From: Nitrosomonadales bacterium
GTDB lineage: Bacteria; Pseudomonadota; Gammaproteobacteria; Burkholderiales; Nitrosomonadaceae
Assembly (NCBI GenBank): GCA_004525885.1
Contig: SPBV01000109.1
Span: 1-6,110 of the forward strand
Reading direction: 5' to 3'
Length of the DNA stretch: 6,110 nucleotides
Part shown: in pieces, positions 1 to 5,860 of the stretch
How the letters are laid out: each line of letters opens with the position of its first letter
Position numbering within the stretch: position 1 is the stretch's first letter
Translations under genes and position numbers: made by a program
Notes under the pieces: model-generated
Seen by the model: only the letters and a program-made list of their open reading frames with translations
Databases searched by the model: none
Told to the model about the DNA's origin: nothing

Positions 1-1
1 A

Positions 2-226
2 AGAGTGGATCACGGCCCAATTATTATTCAGGCCGCAGTTCGGGTGCTGCCGGATGATACTAATGAAACCCTCGCTACACGAGTCCTGCAGCAGGAGCAT
101 CGTATATACCCAGAGGCCGTACGTTTATTTATGGAGGGCCGTCTAAAACTCTCAGGGAGCCATGTTGAAGTGAGCAATATGGCTTCTGGTAGTTCGGTAT
201 TATATTCATCAGAATTACACGAATGA
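2..226 (+). CDS. purN: Phosphoribosylglycinamide formyltransferase, C-terminal part (5' end outside window)
   Basis: This is the last 74 codons of PurN, the cytosolic enzyme that transfers a formyl group from 10-formyltetrahydrofolate to GAR in step three of purine synthesis. The reading frame is open from base 2, so the gene begins before the window. The fragment opens with V-D-H-G-P, matching the L-D-G-G-P loop of E. coli PurN; the Asp encoded at 8-10 corresponds to catalytic Asp144. It continues with the family-typical IIIQAAVRVLPDDT and QEHRIYPEAVRLFMEGRLKL. The C-terminal tail after GRLKL is variable in the family and its length here is normal. The stop is TGA at 224-226. The next gene on the same strand starts 61 bases later, so co-transcription is possible but not shown. 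The formyltetrahydrofolate-binding N-terminal part cannot be judged here. Confidence 0.93.
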   Translation, partial: RVDHGPIIIQAAVRVLPDDTNETLATRVLQQEHRIYPEAVRLFMEGRLKLSGSHVEVSNMASGSSVLYSSELHE

Positions 227-287
227 GCCCTAGACTCACTTTTATGTTGCATGCGTTTCTTAGTTTTATTACAAGAGCTTATAATAG

Positions 288-1553
288 ATGCGTCTTACCC
301 TTTATCAGGTAGATATTGCCATTGCTGCGCTACGCGCGGTGCAGCAGTTAGCGGGTTCTGCTGATAATGAGCTGAGACATTTTTTTCGTAAAAACCCTAA
401 GCTTGGCGTAAACGACCGAGCATTTATAACAGAGACTGTGTTTGGTGTTCTTCGGCATTTTTTTTCACTTGGGCATATCGTTAACACGACCACACCTCGT
501 TCATTGCTTCTTGCGTACCTTGTGAAATTTAGAGGTATAAATTTGCGAGAATTAATGCCATTCATTAGTGAGGCTGAAGTAAAGCGGCTTGTAAAAATCA
601 AAGCAGTGAGGCTAGAGTCGCTGCCACTAGCTATTCGATCAGAGTTTCCAGAGTGGTTAGTGGAAAAAATGCAGGGGACAATGCCAGATGTAGATATTCT
701 TGCTTTTGGGCTCTCACTACAGCAGCCCGCATCACTAGATTTACGAGTAAACACACTGATTACAAACCGTGATGAAGTGCTTGCGACATTAAGTAAAGAT
801 GGCATTGACGCACAAAGCACTCCCTACTCTCCCATCGGTGTCCGTCTTGTTAGAAAATCAACCATCATCAACCATGATATGTTTCTTTCTGGCAAGATCG
901 AAATACAGGATGAGGGTAGTCAGCTTTTAGGTTATTTGCTACAACCTAAACGAGGAGACATAGTCGTAGATTTTTGTGCCGGCGCGGGTGGCAAAACACT
1001 AATGATAGGTGCATTAATGTGCTCGAAAGGGCGTATCTACGCATTTGATATTTCTGAGAAACGATTGAATAACTTAAAGCTACGCCTCAAGCGTTCTGGT
1101 CTTTCCAACCTTTTTCCGAGATGGATAAGCAACGAAAATGACGTAAGGATAAAGCGATTGACAGGAAAAGTTGACCGAGTCCTGGTGGATGCTCCATGTA
1201 GCGGGTTAGGAACGTTACGCCGTAATCCAGACTTGAAGTTGCGTCAGACCCCACAGATTCTCGAAAGAGCCAAGCATAGGCAAGCAGCGATTCTTGCATC
1301 TTCATCAAATTTACTAAAGCCAGGCGGGAGATTGGTATATGCCACTTGCAGTTTTTTGCCAGAGGAGAATCAAGAAATTATTGAGGACTTTCTTGCTAGC
1401 CATACCCAATTCACATTGTTAAATTGCGCCGAACTACTTGCGCAACAAAAGATTCCACTTGATACTGGAAAATTTCTGCAATTATTCCCCGGTATACATA
1501 GTACGGATAGTTTTTTTGCTGCTGCGTTAATGCTTGTCAAAAAGGATATATAA
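288..1553 (+). CDS. RsmB/NOP2-family RNA (cytosine-5) methyltransferase
   Basis: A 421-residue SAM-dependent methyltransferase of the Fmu/Sun/NOP2 family, expected to methylate C5 of a cytosine in rRNA or tRNA in the cytoplasm. Residues about 1-130 form a helical region like the NusB-like RNA-binding part of RsmB (around 30-60: ELRHFFRKNPKLG, then DRAFITETVFGVLR). The catalytic domain has the SAM-binding motif DFCAGAGGKT at 228-237, an acidic AFD at 252-254, and DAPCSGLGTLRRNPD at 301-315 with Cys304. YATCSFLPEENQ at 351-362 carries Cys354, followed by HSTDSFFAAAL near the C-terminus. Both family cysteines, the nucleophile and the release cysteine, are present, so it should be active. The ATG at 288 is the only good start: an in-frame TAG sits at 285-287 and a weak AAGAG lies at 273-277. 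It resembles RsmB (16S C967) in layout, but the fmt-linked sun gene is the usual rsmB, so the exact target is left open. It follows purN on the same strand. Confidence 0.9.
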   Translation: MRLTLYQVDIAIAALRAVQQLAGSADNELRHFFRKNPKLGVNDRAFITETVFGVLRHFFSLGHIVNTTTPRSLLLAYLVKFRGINLRELMPFISEAEVKRLVKIKAVRLESLPLAIRSEFPEWLVEKMQGTMPDVDILAFGLSLQQPASLDLRVNTLITNRDEVLATLSKDGIDAQSTPYSPIGVRLVRKSTIINHDMFLSGKIEIQDEGSQLLGYLLQPKRGDIVVDFCAGAGGKTLMIGALMCSKGRIYAFDISEKRLNNLKLRLKRSGLSNLFPRWISNENDVRIKRLTGKVDRVLVDAPCSGLGTLRRNPDLKLRQTPQILERAKHRQAAILASSSNLLKPGGRLVYATCSFLPEENQEIIEDFLASHTQFTLLNCAELLAQQKIPLDTGKFLQLFPGIHSTDSFFAAALMLVKKDI

Positions 1554-1559
1554 TATAGT

Positions 1560-1588
1560 GCCAAACTATCTGTGTTACAGAATTTGGC
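1560..1588. terminator. Hairpin between convergent methyltransferase and gloA genes, possible bidirectional terminator
   Basis: Seven bases after the methyltransferase stop, GCCAAA (1560-1565) pairs with TTTGGC (1583-1588). Inside it TCTGT (1569-1573) pairs with ACAGA (1577-1581) around a GTT loop, giving about 11 base pairs broken by a small 3x1 internal loop. No clean T-tract follows on the plus strand; on the minus strand an A/T-rich run follows. The position between two converging genes supports a transcription end or RNA-stabilising stem, but the missing U-tract keeps confidence moderate. Confidence 0.45.
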
Positions 1589-1621
1589 TGCACAATACTG
1601 ATGCCATTGTTCCTAATAAAT

Positions 1622-2026
1622 TTATTCTTTAGATATTTTTTTCTGGATGAACTCAATACAATAGCCGTCAGGATCTTCCAAAAAAGCGAGCACGGTGGCA
1701 CCAGGCTTCCCAAATACCGGCCCAGCTTCACGAGTAACTTTAACGCCATGTTTCTTGACCATCTCGCAGGCCAGATATGCATCATCCACTTCAATGGCAA
1801 TGTGGCCAAAAGCAGTTCCTAAGTCATATTTTTTTTCTACACCCCAGTTGTGGGTCAACTCAATCGCTGCGGCATCGCTTTCATCTTGGTATCCAATAAA
1901 TACTAGAGTGAATTTCTCCTCAGGATAATCCTTGCGACGTAGTACCCTCATTCCGAGTACGTTAGTGTAAAAATCGATTGATTTATCCAAATTTCCAACA
2001 TGTAGCATGGTATGTAGAATGCGCAT
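1622..2026 (-). CDS. gloA: Lactoylglutathione lyase (glyoxalase I), Ni-dependent type
   Basis: A 134-residue glyoxalase I that isomerises the hemithioacetal of methylglyoxal and glutathione to S-lactoylglutathione in the cytosol. It aligns end to end with E. coli GloA: MRILHTMLHVGNLDKSIDFY at the N-terminus, IELTHNWG at 55-62, GHIAIEVDD at 74-82, TREAGPV at 98-104 and EDPDGYCIEFI at 117-127. The four metal ligands of the E. coli enzyme are at His5, Glu56, His75 and Glu125. The compact length without the extra loops of Zn-type enzymes fits the Ni/Co-activated class. Its ATG follows the rubredoxin TAA with no base between (TAAATG), so it is the second gene of a two-gene unit and is probably translated by re-initiation; I see no strong Shine-Dalgarno. 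A 12-base palindrome, AATAAATTTATT, covers the stop region at 1615-1626. Confidence 0.95.
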   Translation of the reverse strand: MRILHTMLHVGNLDKSIDFYTNVLGMRVLRRKDYPEEKFTLVFIGYQDESDAAAIELTHNWGVEKKYDLGTAFGHIAIEVDDAYLACEMVKKHGVKVTREAGPVFGKPGATVLAFLEDPDGYCIEFIQKKISKE

Positions 2027-2215
2027 TTAAATTTCAACCATTTCAAAGTCTTCTTTACGAGCCCCACATTCTGGGCAGACCCAGTTCATCGGTACGTCAT
2101 CCCAACGCGTACCAGGAGGGATGCCCTCTTCTGGCAATCCTTCGTTCTCGTCATATATGAAACCGCAGATGAGGCACATGTAGCTGCGGTATTCAGGGGT
2201 TTCAGTAGTAGGCAT
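2027..2215 (-). CDS. rubA: Rubredoxin
   Basis: A 62-residue rubredoxin, a small cytosolic electron carrier with one iron held by four cysteines. The ligands are Cys14 and Cys17 (CLICG) and Cys47 and Cys50 (CPECG). Between them lies the usual core: aromatic Y21, DENEGLPEEGIPPGT and the W-DDVP-NWVCPECG segment. The length is slightly above the usual 52-55 because of a short N-terminal extension. It is first in a minus-strand pair with gloA and diverges from thiD-thiE-hemL, an arrangement I recognise from betaproteobacteria. No Shine-Dalgarno precedes the ATG. A perfect TATAAT on the minus strand at 2230-2225 puts the expected transcript start only about three bases before the ATG, so the mRNA may be leaderless. 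The redox partner is not in the window. Confidence 0.96.
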   Translation of the reverse strand: MPTTETPEYRSYMCLICGFIYDENEGLPEEGIPPGTRWDDVPMNWVCPECGARKEDFEMVEI

Positions 2216-2223
2216 GATATTCG

Positions 2224-2230
2224 TATTATA
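2224..2230. promoter_or_regulatory. Symmetric -10 element, candidate bidirectional promoter of rubredoxin-gloA and thiD-thiE-hemL
   Basis: TATTATA on the plus strand reads TATAATA on the minus strand, so one element offers a -10 box to both sides: TATAAT at 2230-2225 for rubredoxin and TATTAT at 2224-2229 for thiD. For thiD it predicts a start near 2236 and a leader of about 25 bases, with a weak -35 (TTCAGT, 2201-2206) inside the rubredoxin gene. For rubredoxin it predicts a start near 2218 and almost no leader; no good -35 is visible at 16-18 bases. Prediction from sequence only. Confidence 0.45.
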
Positions 2231-2233
2231 GGT

Positions 2234-2248
2234 TAAAATGTCATTTTA
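2234..2248. promoter_or_regulatory. Perfect 7+1+7 inverted repeat in the divergent intergenic region
   Basis: TAAAATG, one T, then CATTTTA forms a perfect inverted repeat in the 45-base gap between rubredoxin and thiD. It sits upstream of the minus-strand -10 and at the expected start of the thiD transcript, a position suited to a dimeric regulator controlling both directions. Its single-base centre makes an RNA hairpin unlikely. No known operator is recognised. Confidence 0.4.
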
Positions 2249-2260
2249 CGGTATTAACTT

Positions 2261-3094
2261 ATGCCTCAGCCACCACCAATTGTTCTTTCTTTTTCTGCCA
2301 ACGACCCGAGTGGCGGCGCTGGTATCCAGGCCGATATCCTTACTCTTGCGAGCATGGGCTGTCATTGCCTACCGGTGATCACCGCAATTACCGTACAGGA
2401 TACTGCTGGAGTGGATGATGTCATGGCACTAGACCCGGGGTGGGTGGTAGATCAAGCACGTGCAGTGCTTGAGGATATGCCGGTACATGTCTTCAAAATT
2501 GGAATGTTGGGTAGCGTTGAAATTATTGCGGCTATCGCTGAAGTAGTTTCGGATTATCCAGATGTTCCTATGGTACTGGATCCTGTACTTAACTCAGGTC
2601 GTGGTGACGAGTTTGCTAGTGAGGATATGGTATCAGTAATGCGTGAGTTATTGTTTCCCCAGGCTACCATCATCACCCCAAATAGTATAGAAGCACGTCG
2701 GTTAGCACAGGATGATGAAGATGACTCTAATGCGCTAGATTTGGATCAGTGTGGTGTACGGCTCTTACATATGGGCTGTGAATATGTGTTAATTACAGGA
2801 ACTCATGAAAATTCCCCTCAAGTTACAAATACCTTGTATGCAGCTACAGGTATTGTGAGGTCAGATGTATGGCAGCGGCTAGCTGGTTCTTACCATGGGT
2901 CAGGGTGCACACTAGCTTCGGCCATTGCTGCAACGCTCGCCAATGGTTTACCTGTTCCTGAGGGGGTGTATGAAGCACAAGAATATACTTGGCAATCTCT
3001 GAAAGCTGGTTTTCGTCCAGGGATGGGGCAGTACCTACCTGACCGTTTGTTCTGGGCTCGCGATGAACATGATTCTGAAGAAGAGGATAAGTAG
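2261..3094 (+). CDS. thiD: Hydroxymethylpyrimidine / phosphomethylpyrimidine kinase
   Basis: A 277-residue ribokinase-fold enzyme that phosphorylates HMP to HMP-P and then HMP-PP, the pyrimidine half of thiamine. The N-terminus has SANDPSGGAGIQADI (12-26), the substrate-binding signature of ThiD. ITAITVQDT (40-48), KIGMLG (79-84) and VLDPVLNSG (105-113) follow. ITPN (138-141) and the C-terminal GSGCT (213-217), with the anion-hole cysteine at 216, complete the fold. A very acidic tail (RDEHDSEEEDK) ends the protein. The ATG at 2261 starts directly before the conserved first strand; only a weak ACGG lies upstream. It is the first gene of an operon with thiE (one-base gap) and hemL. The 45-base upstream gap cannot hold a TPP riboswitch, so any thiamine control must work another way. 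Confidence 0.95.
   Translation: MPQPPPIVLSFSANDPSGGAGIQADILTLASMGCHCLPVITAITVQDTAGVDDVMALDPGWVVDQARAVLEDMPVHVFKIGMLGSVEIIAAIAEVVSDYPDVPMVLDPVLNSGRGDEFASEDMVSVMRELLFPQATIITPNSIEARRLAQDDEDDSNALDLDQCGVRLLHMGCEYVLITGTHENSPQVTNTLYAATGIVRSDVWQRLAGSYHGSGCTLASAIAATLANGLPVPEGVYEAQEYTWQSLKAGFRPGMGQYLPDRLFWARDEHDSEEEDK
3082..3087 (+). promoter_or_regulatory. Ribosome binding site that fixes the thiE start at 3096
   Basis: AGAGGA lies inside the last codons of thiD, eight bases before the ATG at 3096. In-frame upstream ATGs exist at 3063 and 3069, but they lack such a site and would add 11 or 9 residues (NMILKKRIS-type) not expected before the conserved GLYAITPD strand. The downstream start is therefore preferred. 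Confidence 0.7.
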
Positions 3095-3095
3095 G

Positions 3096-3770
3096 ATGTT
3101 ACATCCAGGAATTGGCGGTTTATATGCAATTACTCCAGATGTAATTGATACGAGTAACCTGGTTATGCTAACGCAACAGGCGATTACTGGTGGTGCGCAG
3201 TTGATCCAATACCGTAACAAGACAGCCGATAGAATTCTGAAGTTGGAGCAAGCGACTTTACTTGTTCGTCTTTGTCAGAAACTTCATATCCCCCTAATTA
3301 TTAATGATGATATCGATCTTGCTGTTGAGGTTGGTGCAGACGGTGTGCATTTGGGAATGGAAGATATGACAGTAACTGAGGCGCGACGCAGATTAGGGTT
3401 AGGAAAGATCATCGGAGCTTCCTGTTACAATCAACTAAGATATGCTATTGAAGCCGAACAGCATGGCGCAGATTATGTCGCATTCGGAGCTTTCTTTGTT
3501 TCAATTACAAAGCTTGACACAGTGGCTGCATCTATAAATTTATTATGTCAAGCAAAGCAACACCTACATATTCCAATTGTTGCTATTGGGGGCATCACTT
3601 CAGACAATGTTGCTGAGTTGATACATAGAGGTGCTGATGCAGTAGCAGTGAGTAATTCCCTGTATAGCGCAGTCAACGTTCAGTCCGAGGCTAAAAAAAT
3701 TTCTTGTATATTCGAGCAAACTAAATATTCTACTTACCATTTTAACGAGCTATCAAATGACTTCACGTAA
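3096..3770 (+). CDS. thiE: Thiamine-phosphate synthase
   Basis: A 224-residue TIM-barrel enzyme joining HMP-PP and thiazole phosphate to give thiamine phosphate and pyrophosphate. From the ATG at 3096: GLYAITPD (8-15), the pyrimidine-binding QYRNK (38-42), LIINDDIDLA (67-76), GADGVHLGMED (80-90), IGASCYN (106-112), the diphosphate-loop region FGAFFVSITK (130-139) and the phosphate-binding VAIGGI (162-167). The loop is unusual: most relatives have a P-(S/T)-x-T-K pattern, whereas here Val replaces the first Pro and Ile precedes TK. Ser136, Thr138 and Lys139 are kept, so activity is still likely. A longer form from 3063 would overlap thiD by 32 bases; the Shine-Dalgarno supports 3096. The last 14 bases overlap hemL. 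The C-terminal tail beyond about residue 205 is not conserved. Confidence 0.93.
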   Translation: MLHPGIGGLYAITPDVIDTSNLVMLTQQAITGGAQLIQYRNKTADRILKLEQATLLVRLCQKLHIPLIINDDIDLAVEVGADGVHLGMEDMTVTEARRRLGLGKIIGASCYNQLRYAIEAEQHGADYVAFGAFFVSITKLDTVAASINLLCQAKQHLHIPIVAIGGITSDNVAELIHRGADAVAVSNSLYSAVNVQSEAKKISCIFEQTKYSTYHFNELSNDFT

Positions 3771-5040
3771 TCAAAAACTATTTCAACTTTCTCAGAAATA
3801 TATTCCGGGGGGAGTTAATTCTCCAGTGCGTGCTTTTAAATCGGTAGGTGGCGCACCTATTTTTTTTAGGCGCGGTCAAGGAGCTTACGTATGGGATGTA
3901 GACAATAAAATTTACATAGATTATGTTGGTTCATGGGGACCTCTAATTCTTGGTCATGCCCACCCAGAAGTAATCGAAGTGGTACGGGGTGCGGTAAAAA
4001 ATGGGCTGACATTCGGTGCGCCTACTGAGGTAGAGCTAGAAATAGCAGAACTATTGTGTAAACTGGTTCCCTCTATTGAACAGGTGAGACTCGTTAGTTC
4101 TGGTACTGAAGCTACCATGAGTGCCATCCGCTTGGCACGAGGCTACACTGGCCGAAGTCGCATTATCAAATTTGAGGGCTGCTATCATGGCCATGATGAC
4201 GCGCTATTGGTGAAGGCTGGTTCTGGAGCGCTTACTCTTGGTTGTCCTAGCTCCGCTGGGGTTCCTACAGAAATCGCAAATTGCACCACAGTGCTAGACT
4301 ATAATGATTTAGTCGGTTTAGAACAGATGTTTAGCCAATCCGGTGGAGAAATTGCTGCAGTTATTGTCGAACCAGTCGCAGGTAATATGAACTTGGTATC
4401 GCCAAAACCCGGGTTCTTATCAGTCCTACGTGAGTTATGCACAAAACATGGTAGTGTATTGATCTTTGATGAAGTGATGACCGGTTTCCGCGTTGGATTA
4501 GAGTGTGCTCAAGGGATTTACAATATTAAGCCAGATCTTACTACTCTTGGTAAAGTGATTGGCGGCGGCATGCCTATGGCGGCTTTTGGTGGTCGGAGAG
4601 ATATCATGCGGTGTCTTGCTCCTTTAGGCCCCGTGTATCAGGCAGGCACACTCTCTGGTAATCCCATTGCTGTTAGTGCAGGGCTTGCCACCTTGCGGCT
4701 AGTACAAACACCAGGATTCTACGAGAAACTATCTGCCAGTACTCTACGGCTTACCGATGGCCTTGCGCTTACAGCAAAAAAATATGGGGTTACTTTTTGT
4801 GCACAATCATTAGGAGGAATGTTTGGTCTTTACTTCCGAGGTAATGTGCCAACAAGTTATGCTGAAGTAATGGAGTGTGACAAGGAAGCTTTTAATCGTT
4901 TCTTCCATGCTATGTTGCATGAGGGTATTTATTTTGCCCCATCTGCTTTTGAAGCTGGGTTTGTTTCCGCTGCACATGGTAATGAGGAAATTAGCAAAAC
5001 GCTGTTTGTGGCAGAAAAAATATTCAGTACTTGGAAATAG
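3757..5040 (+). CDS. hemL: Glutamate-1-semialdehyde 2,1-aminomutase
   Basis: A 427-residue PLP enzyme that converts glutamate-1-semialdehyde to 5-aminolevulinate, the last step of the C5 route into haem and other tetrapyrroles. Its length matches E. coli HemL (426). Visible landmarks: IPGGVNSPVRAF (16-27), the cofactor phosphate site SSGTEAT (114-120), GCYHGHDD (141-148), VEPVAGN (204-210), DEVMTGFR with the PLP-contacting Asp at 238-245, and LGKVIGGGMP (264-273), in which Lys266 is the Schiff-base lysine. The GTLSGNP segment is also intact. The ATG at 3757 lies 14 bases inside the end of thiE with only a weak upstream site, so translation probably depends on ribosomes finishing thiE. Its product feeds haem supply, which suits the cytochrome gene converging from the right. 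Confidence 0.97.
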   Translation: MTSRNQKLFQLSQKYIPGGVNSPVRAFKSVGGAPIFFRRGQGAYVWDVDNKIYIDYVGSWGPLILGHAHPEVIEVVRGAVKNGLTFGAPTEVELEIAELLCKLVPSIEQVRLVSSGTEATMSAIRLARGYTGRSRIIKFEGCYHGHDDALLVKAGSGALTLGCPSSAGVPTEIANCTTVLDYNDLVGLEQMFSQSGGEIAAVIVEPVAGNMNLVSPKPGFLSVLRELCTKHGSVLIFDEVMTGFRVGLECAQGIYNIKPDLTTLGKVIGGGMPMAAFGGRRDIMRCLAPLGPVYQAGTLSGNPIAVSAGLATLRLVQTPGFYEKLSASTLRLTDGLALTAKKYGVTFCAQSLGGMFGLYFRGNVPTSYAEVMECDKEAFNRFFHAMLHEGIYFAPSAFEAGFVSAAHGNEEISKTLFVAEKIFSTWK

Positions 5041-5065
5041 AAGAGCTTGTTTTCTTACGATAGTA

Positions 5066-5087
5066 GAATCTATATTATTTTAGATTC
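5066..5087. terminator. Weak A/T-rich hairpin between convergent hemL and cytochrome c4 genes
   Basis: GAATCTA (5066-5072) and TAGATTC (5081-5087) form a perfect seven-base stem around an eight-base A/T loop, midway between the two stops. The stem is weak and no T-tract of note follows on either strand. Placement in a 57-base convergent gap is the main support for a terminator role. Confidence 0.35.
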
Positions 5088-5097
5088 AAATGATTTA

Positions 5098-5772
5098 TTA
5101 ATTTAGACCAGAGATAAACTCTGCTACAGCTCGTATTTCTTTTTCACTCATATGGGCAACTATCCCCCGCATTACTTTGTTGACATCATTGGCACGTTGC
5201 TCGGTACGAAAAGCCCGAATCTGTGATACCGTATATTCAGCATGTTGTCCGGCAAGACGAGGATAAAAAGGAGGGATACCAACACCATTGGGAGAATGGC
5301 AGCTGGCGCATGCGGGCACCCCAGATTCCAAGTTACCCCCGCGATAAATTTTCGCTCCTTGTTCGGCAAGTTTTTTATCTTTTGCCATGCTAGATTTAGG
5401 GTTCTGCGAGTTGTAATAAGCGCCGAGATTTTTCATGTCTTCCGCTGAGAGAGGAGCAACCATAGCAGCCATAACTGGATTCTTCCGTTCAGCAGGCTTA
5501 TTGTCGCGCGCTTTAAAGTTTATCAATTGCTTAGTGATATACTCTGCATGCTGCCCAGCCAGAATCGGGTTTGCTGGAATTGTACTGTTACCATCAGCAT
5601 TGTGACAGCCTGCACAAACTTGGCTTGCGATTTGCTGACCTTTTTTAGCGTTGCCCTTGGTAGAGGCATACTCGGGAGACTCGGTTTCAGCTAAAGTTTC
5701 AGCGAAAATTTGGTTAGATAGCGTAAGCGCAATTAACATTACGAAGTTTGAAACTACTTTCATACCTTGCAT
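5098..5772 (-). CDS. Dihaem cytochrome c4, exported
   Basis: A 224-residue periplasmic or membrane-attached cytochrome with two class-I c-type domains in tandem. A signal peptide is clear: MKVV, a hydrophobic run (VSNFVMLIALTLS) and a likely signal peptidase I site after IFA at residue 24. Haem attachment sites are CAGCH (53-57) and CASCH (155-159). Each is followed by an ILAGQHAEY- or RLAGQHAEY-type segment and a VM....A..S motif whose Met101 and Met201 should be the distal haem ligands. This duplicated layout is typical of cytochrome c4, which carries electrons to terminal oxidases. The start at 5772 is chosen; an alternative ATG at 5763 (MKVV) would leave the signal peptide intact, but its AAGG is only one base away. 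A promoter and inverted repeat lie upstream. It converges with hemL and diverges from the small ORF at 5861. Confidence 0.95.
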   Translation of the reverse strand: MQGMKVVSNFVMLIALTLSNQIFAETLAETESPEYASTKGNAKKGQQIASQVCAGCHNADGNSTIPANPILAGQHAEYITKQLINFKARDNKPAERKNPVMAAMVAPLSAEDMKNLGAYYNSQNPKSSMAKDKKLAEQGAKIYRGGNLESGVPACASCHSPNGVGIPPFYPRLAGQHAEYTVSQIRAFRTEQRANDVNKVMRGIVAHMSEKEIRAVAEFISGLN

Positions 5773-5815
5773 TATTGGAGCCCCAAAAAAATGGTGTTAA
5801 TTAGATTAGAAAAGC

Positions 5816-5844
5816 ATTTTAACAAGGCTAGAGCTTGTTAACAA
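5816..5844 (-). promoter_or_regulatory. Sigma70-like promoter for cytochrome c4
   Basis: Read on the minus strand, a -35 TTGTTA (5844-5839) and a -10 TAAAAT (5821-5816) are separated by 17 bases, matching 4 of 6 and 5 of 6 consensus positions. The expected transcript start is near 5809, giving a leader of about 37 bases before the ATG at 5772. Confidence 0.55.
5819..5841. promoter_or_regulatory. 8-7-8 inverted repeat spanning the cytochrome c4 promoter core
   Basis: TTAACAAG (5819-5826) and CTTGTTAA (5834-5841) are perfect complements separated by seven bases. The repeat touches the -10 and -35 boxes and fills the spacer, which is how a repressor operator is usually placed. A ten-base palindrome, TTGTTAACAA (5835-5844), overlaps its right arm, and another TTGTTAAC lies at 5889-5896 inside the small ORF. 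It does not match the FNR/ANR box. If transcribed it could also form an RNA stem. Confidence 0.5.
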
Positions 5845-5860
5845 CAATAAACCATCAACA

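Noticed and set aside
280..285. Perfect TATAAT three bases before the methyltransferase ATG as its promoter
   Set aside because: A start 6-8 bases downstream would fall inside the ATG region and remove the start codon, and no fair -35 is present; probably chance in A/T-rich DNA.
305..820. A 171-codon minus-strand frame opposite the methyltransferase
   Set aside because: It is a frame shadow of a clearly recognised gene, with no protein family features.
2216..2260. TPP riboswitch ahead of thiD
   Set aside because: The gap to rubredoxin is only 45 bases, too short for the THI-box fold, and no conserved THI-box core is seen.
3063..3095. Longer thiE start at ATG 3063 or 3069
   Set aside because: These add residues not expected before GLYAITPD and lack a ribosome site; AGAGGA is well spaced for ATG 3096.
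5819..5841. FNR/ANR binding site upstream of cytochrome c4
   Set aside because: The consensus TTGAT-N4-ATCAA is not matched; arms are TTAACAAG and CTTGTTAA with a seven-base spacer.
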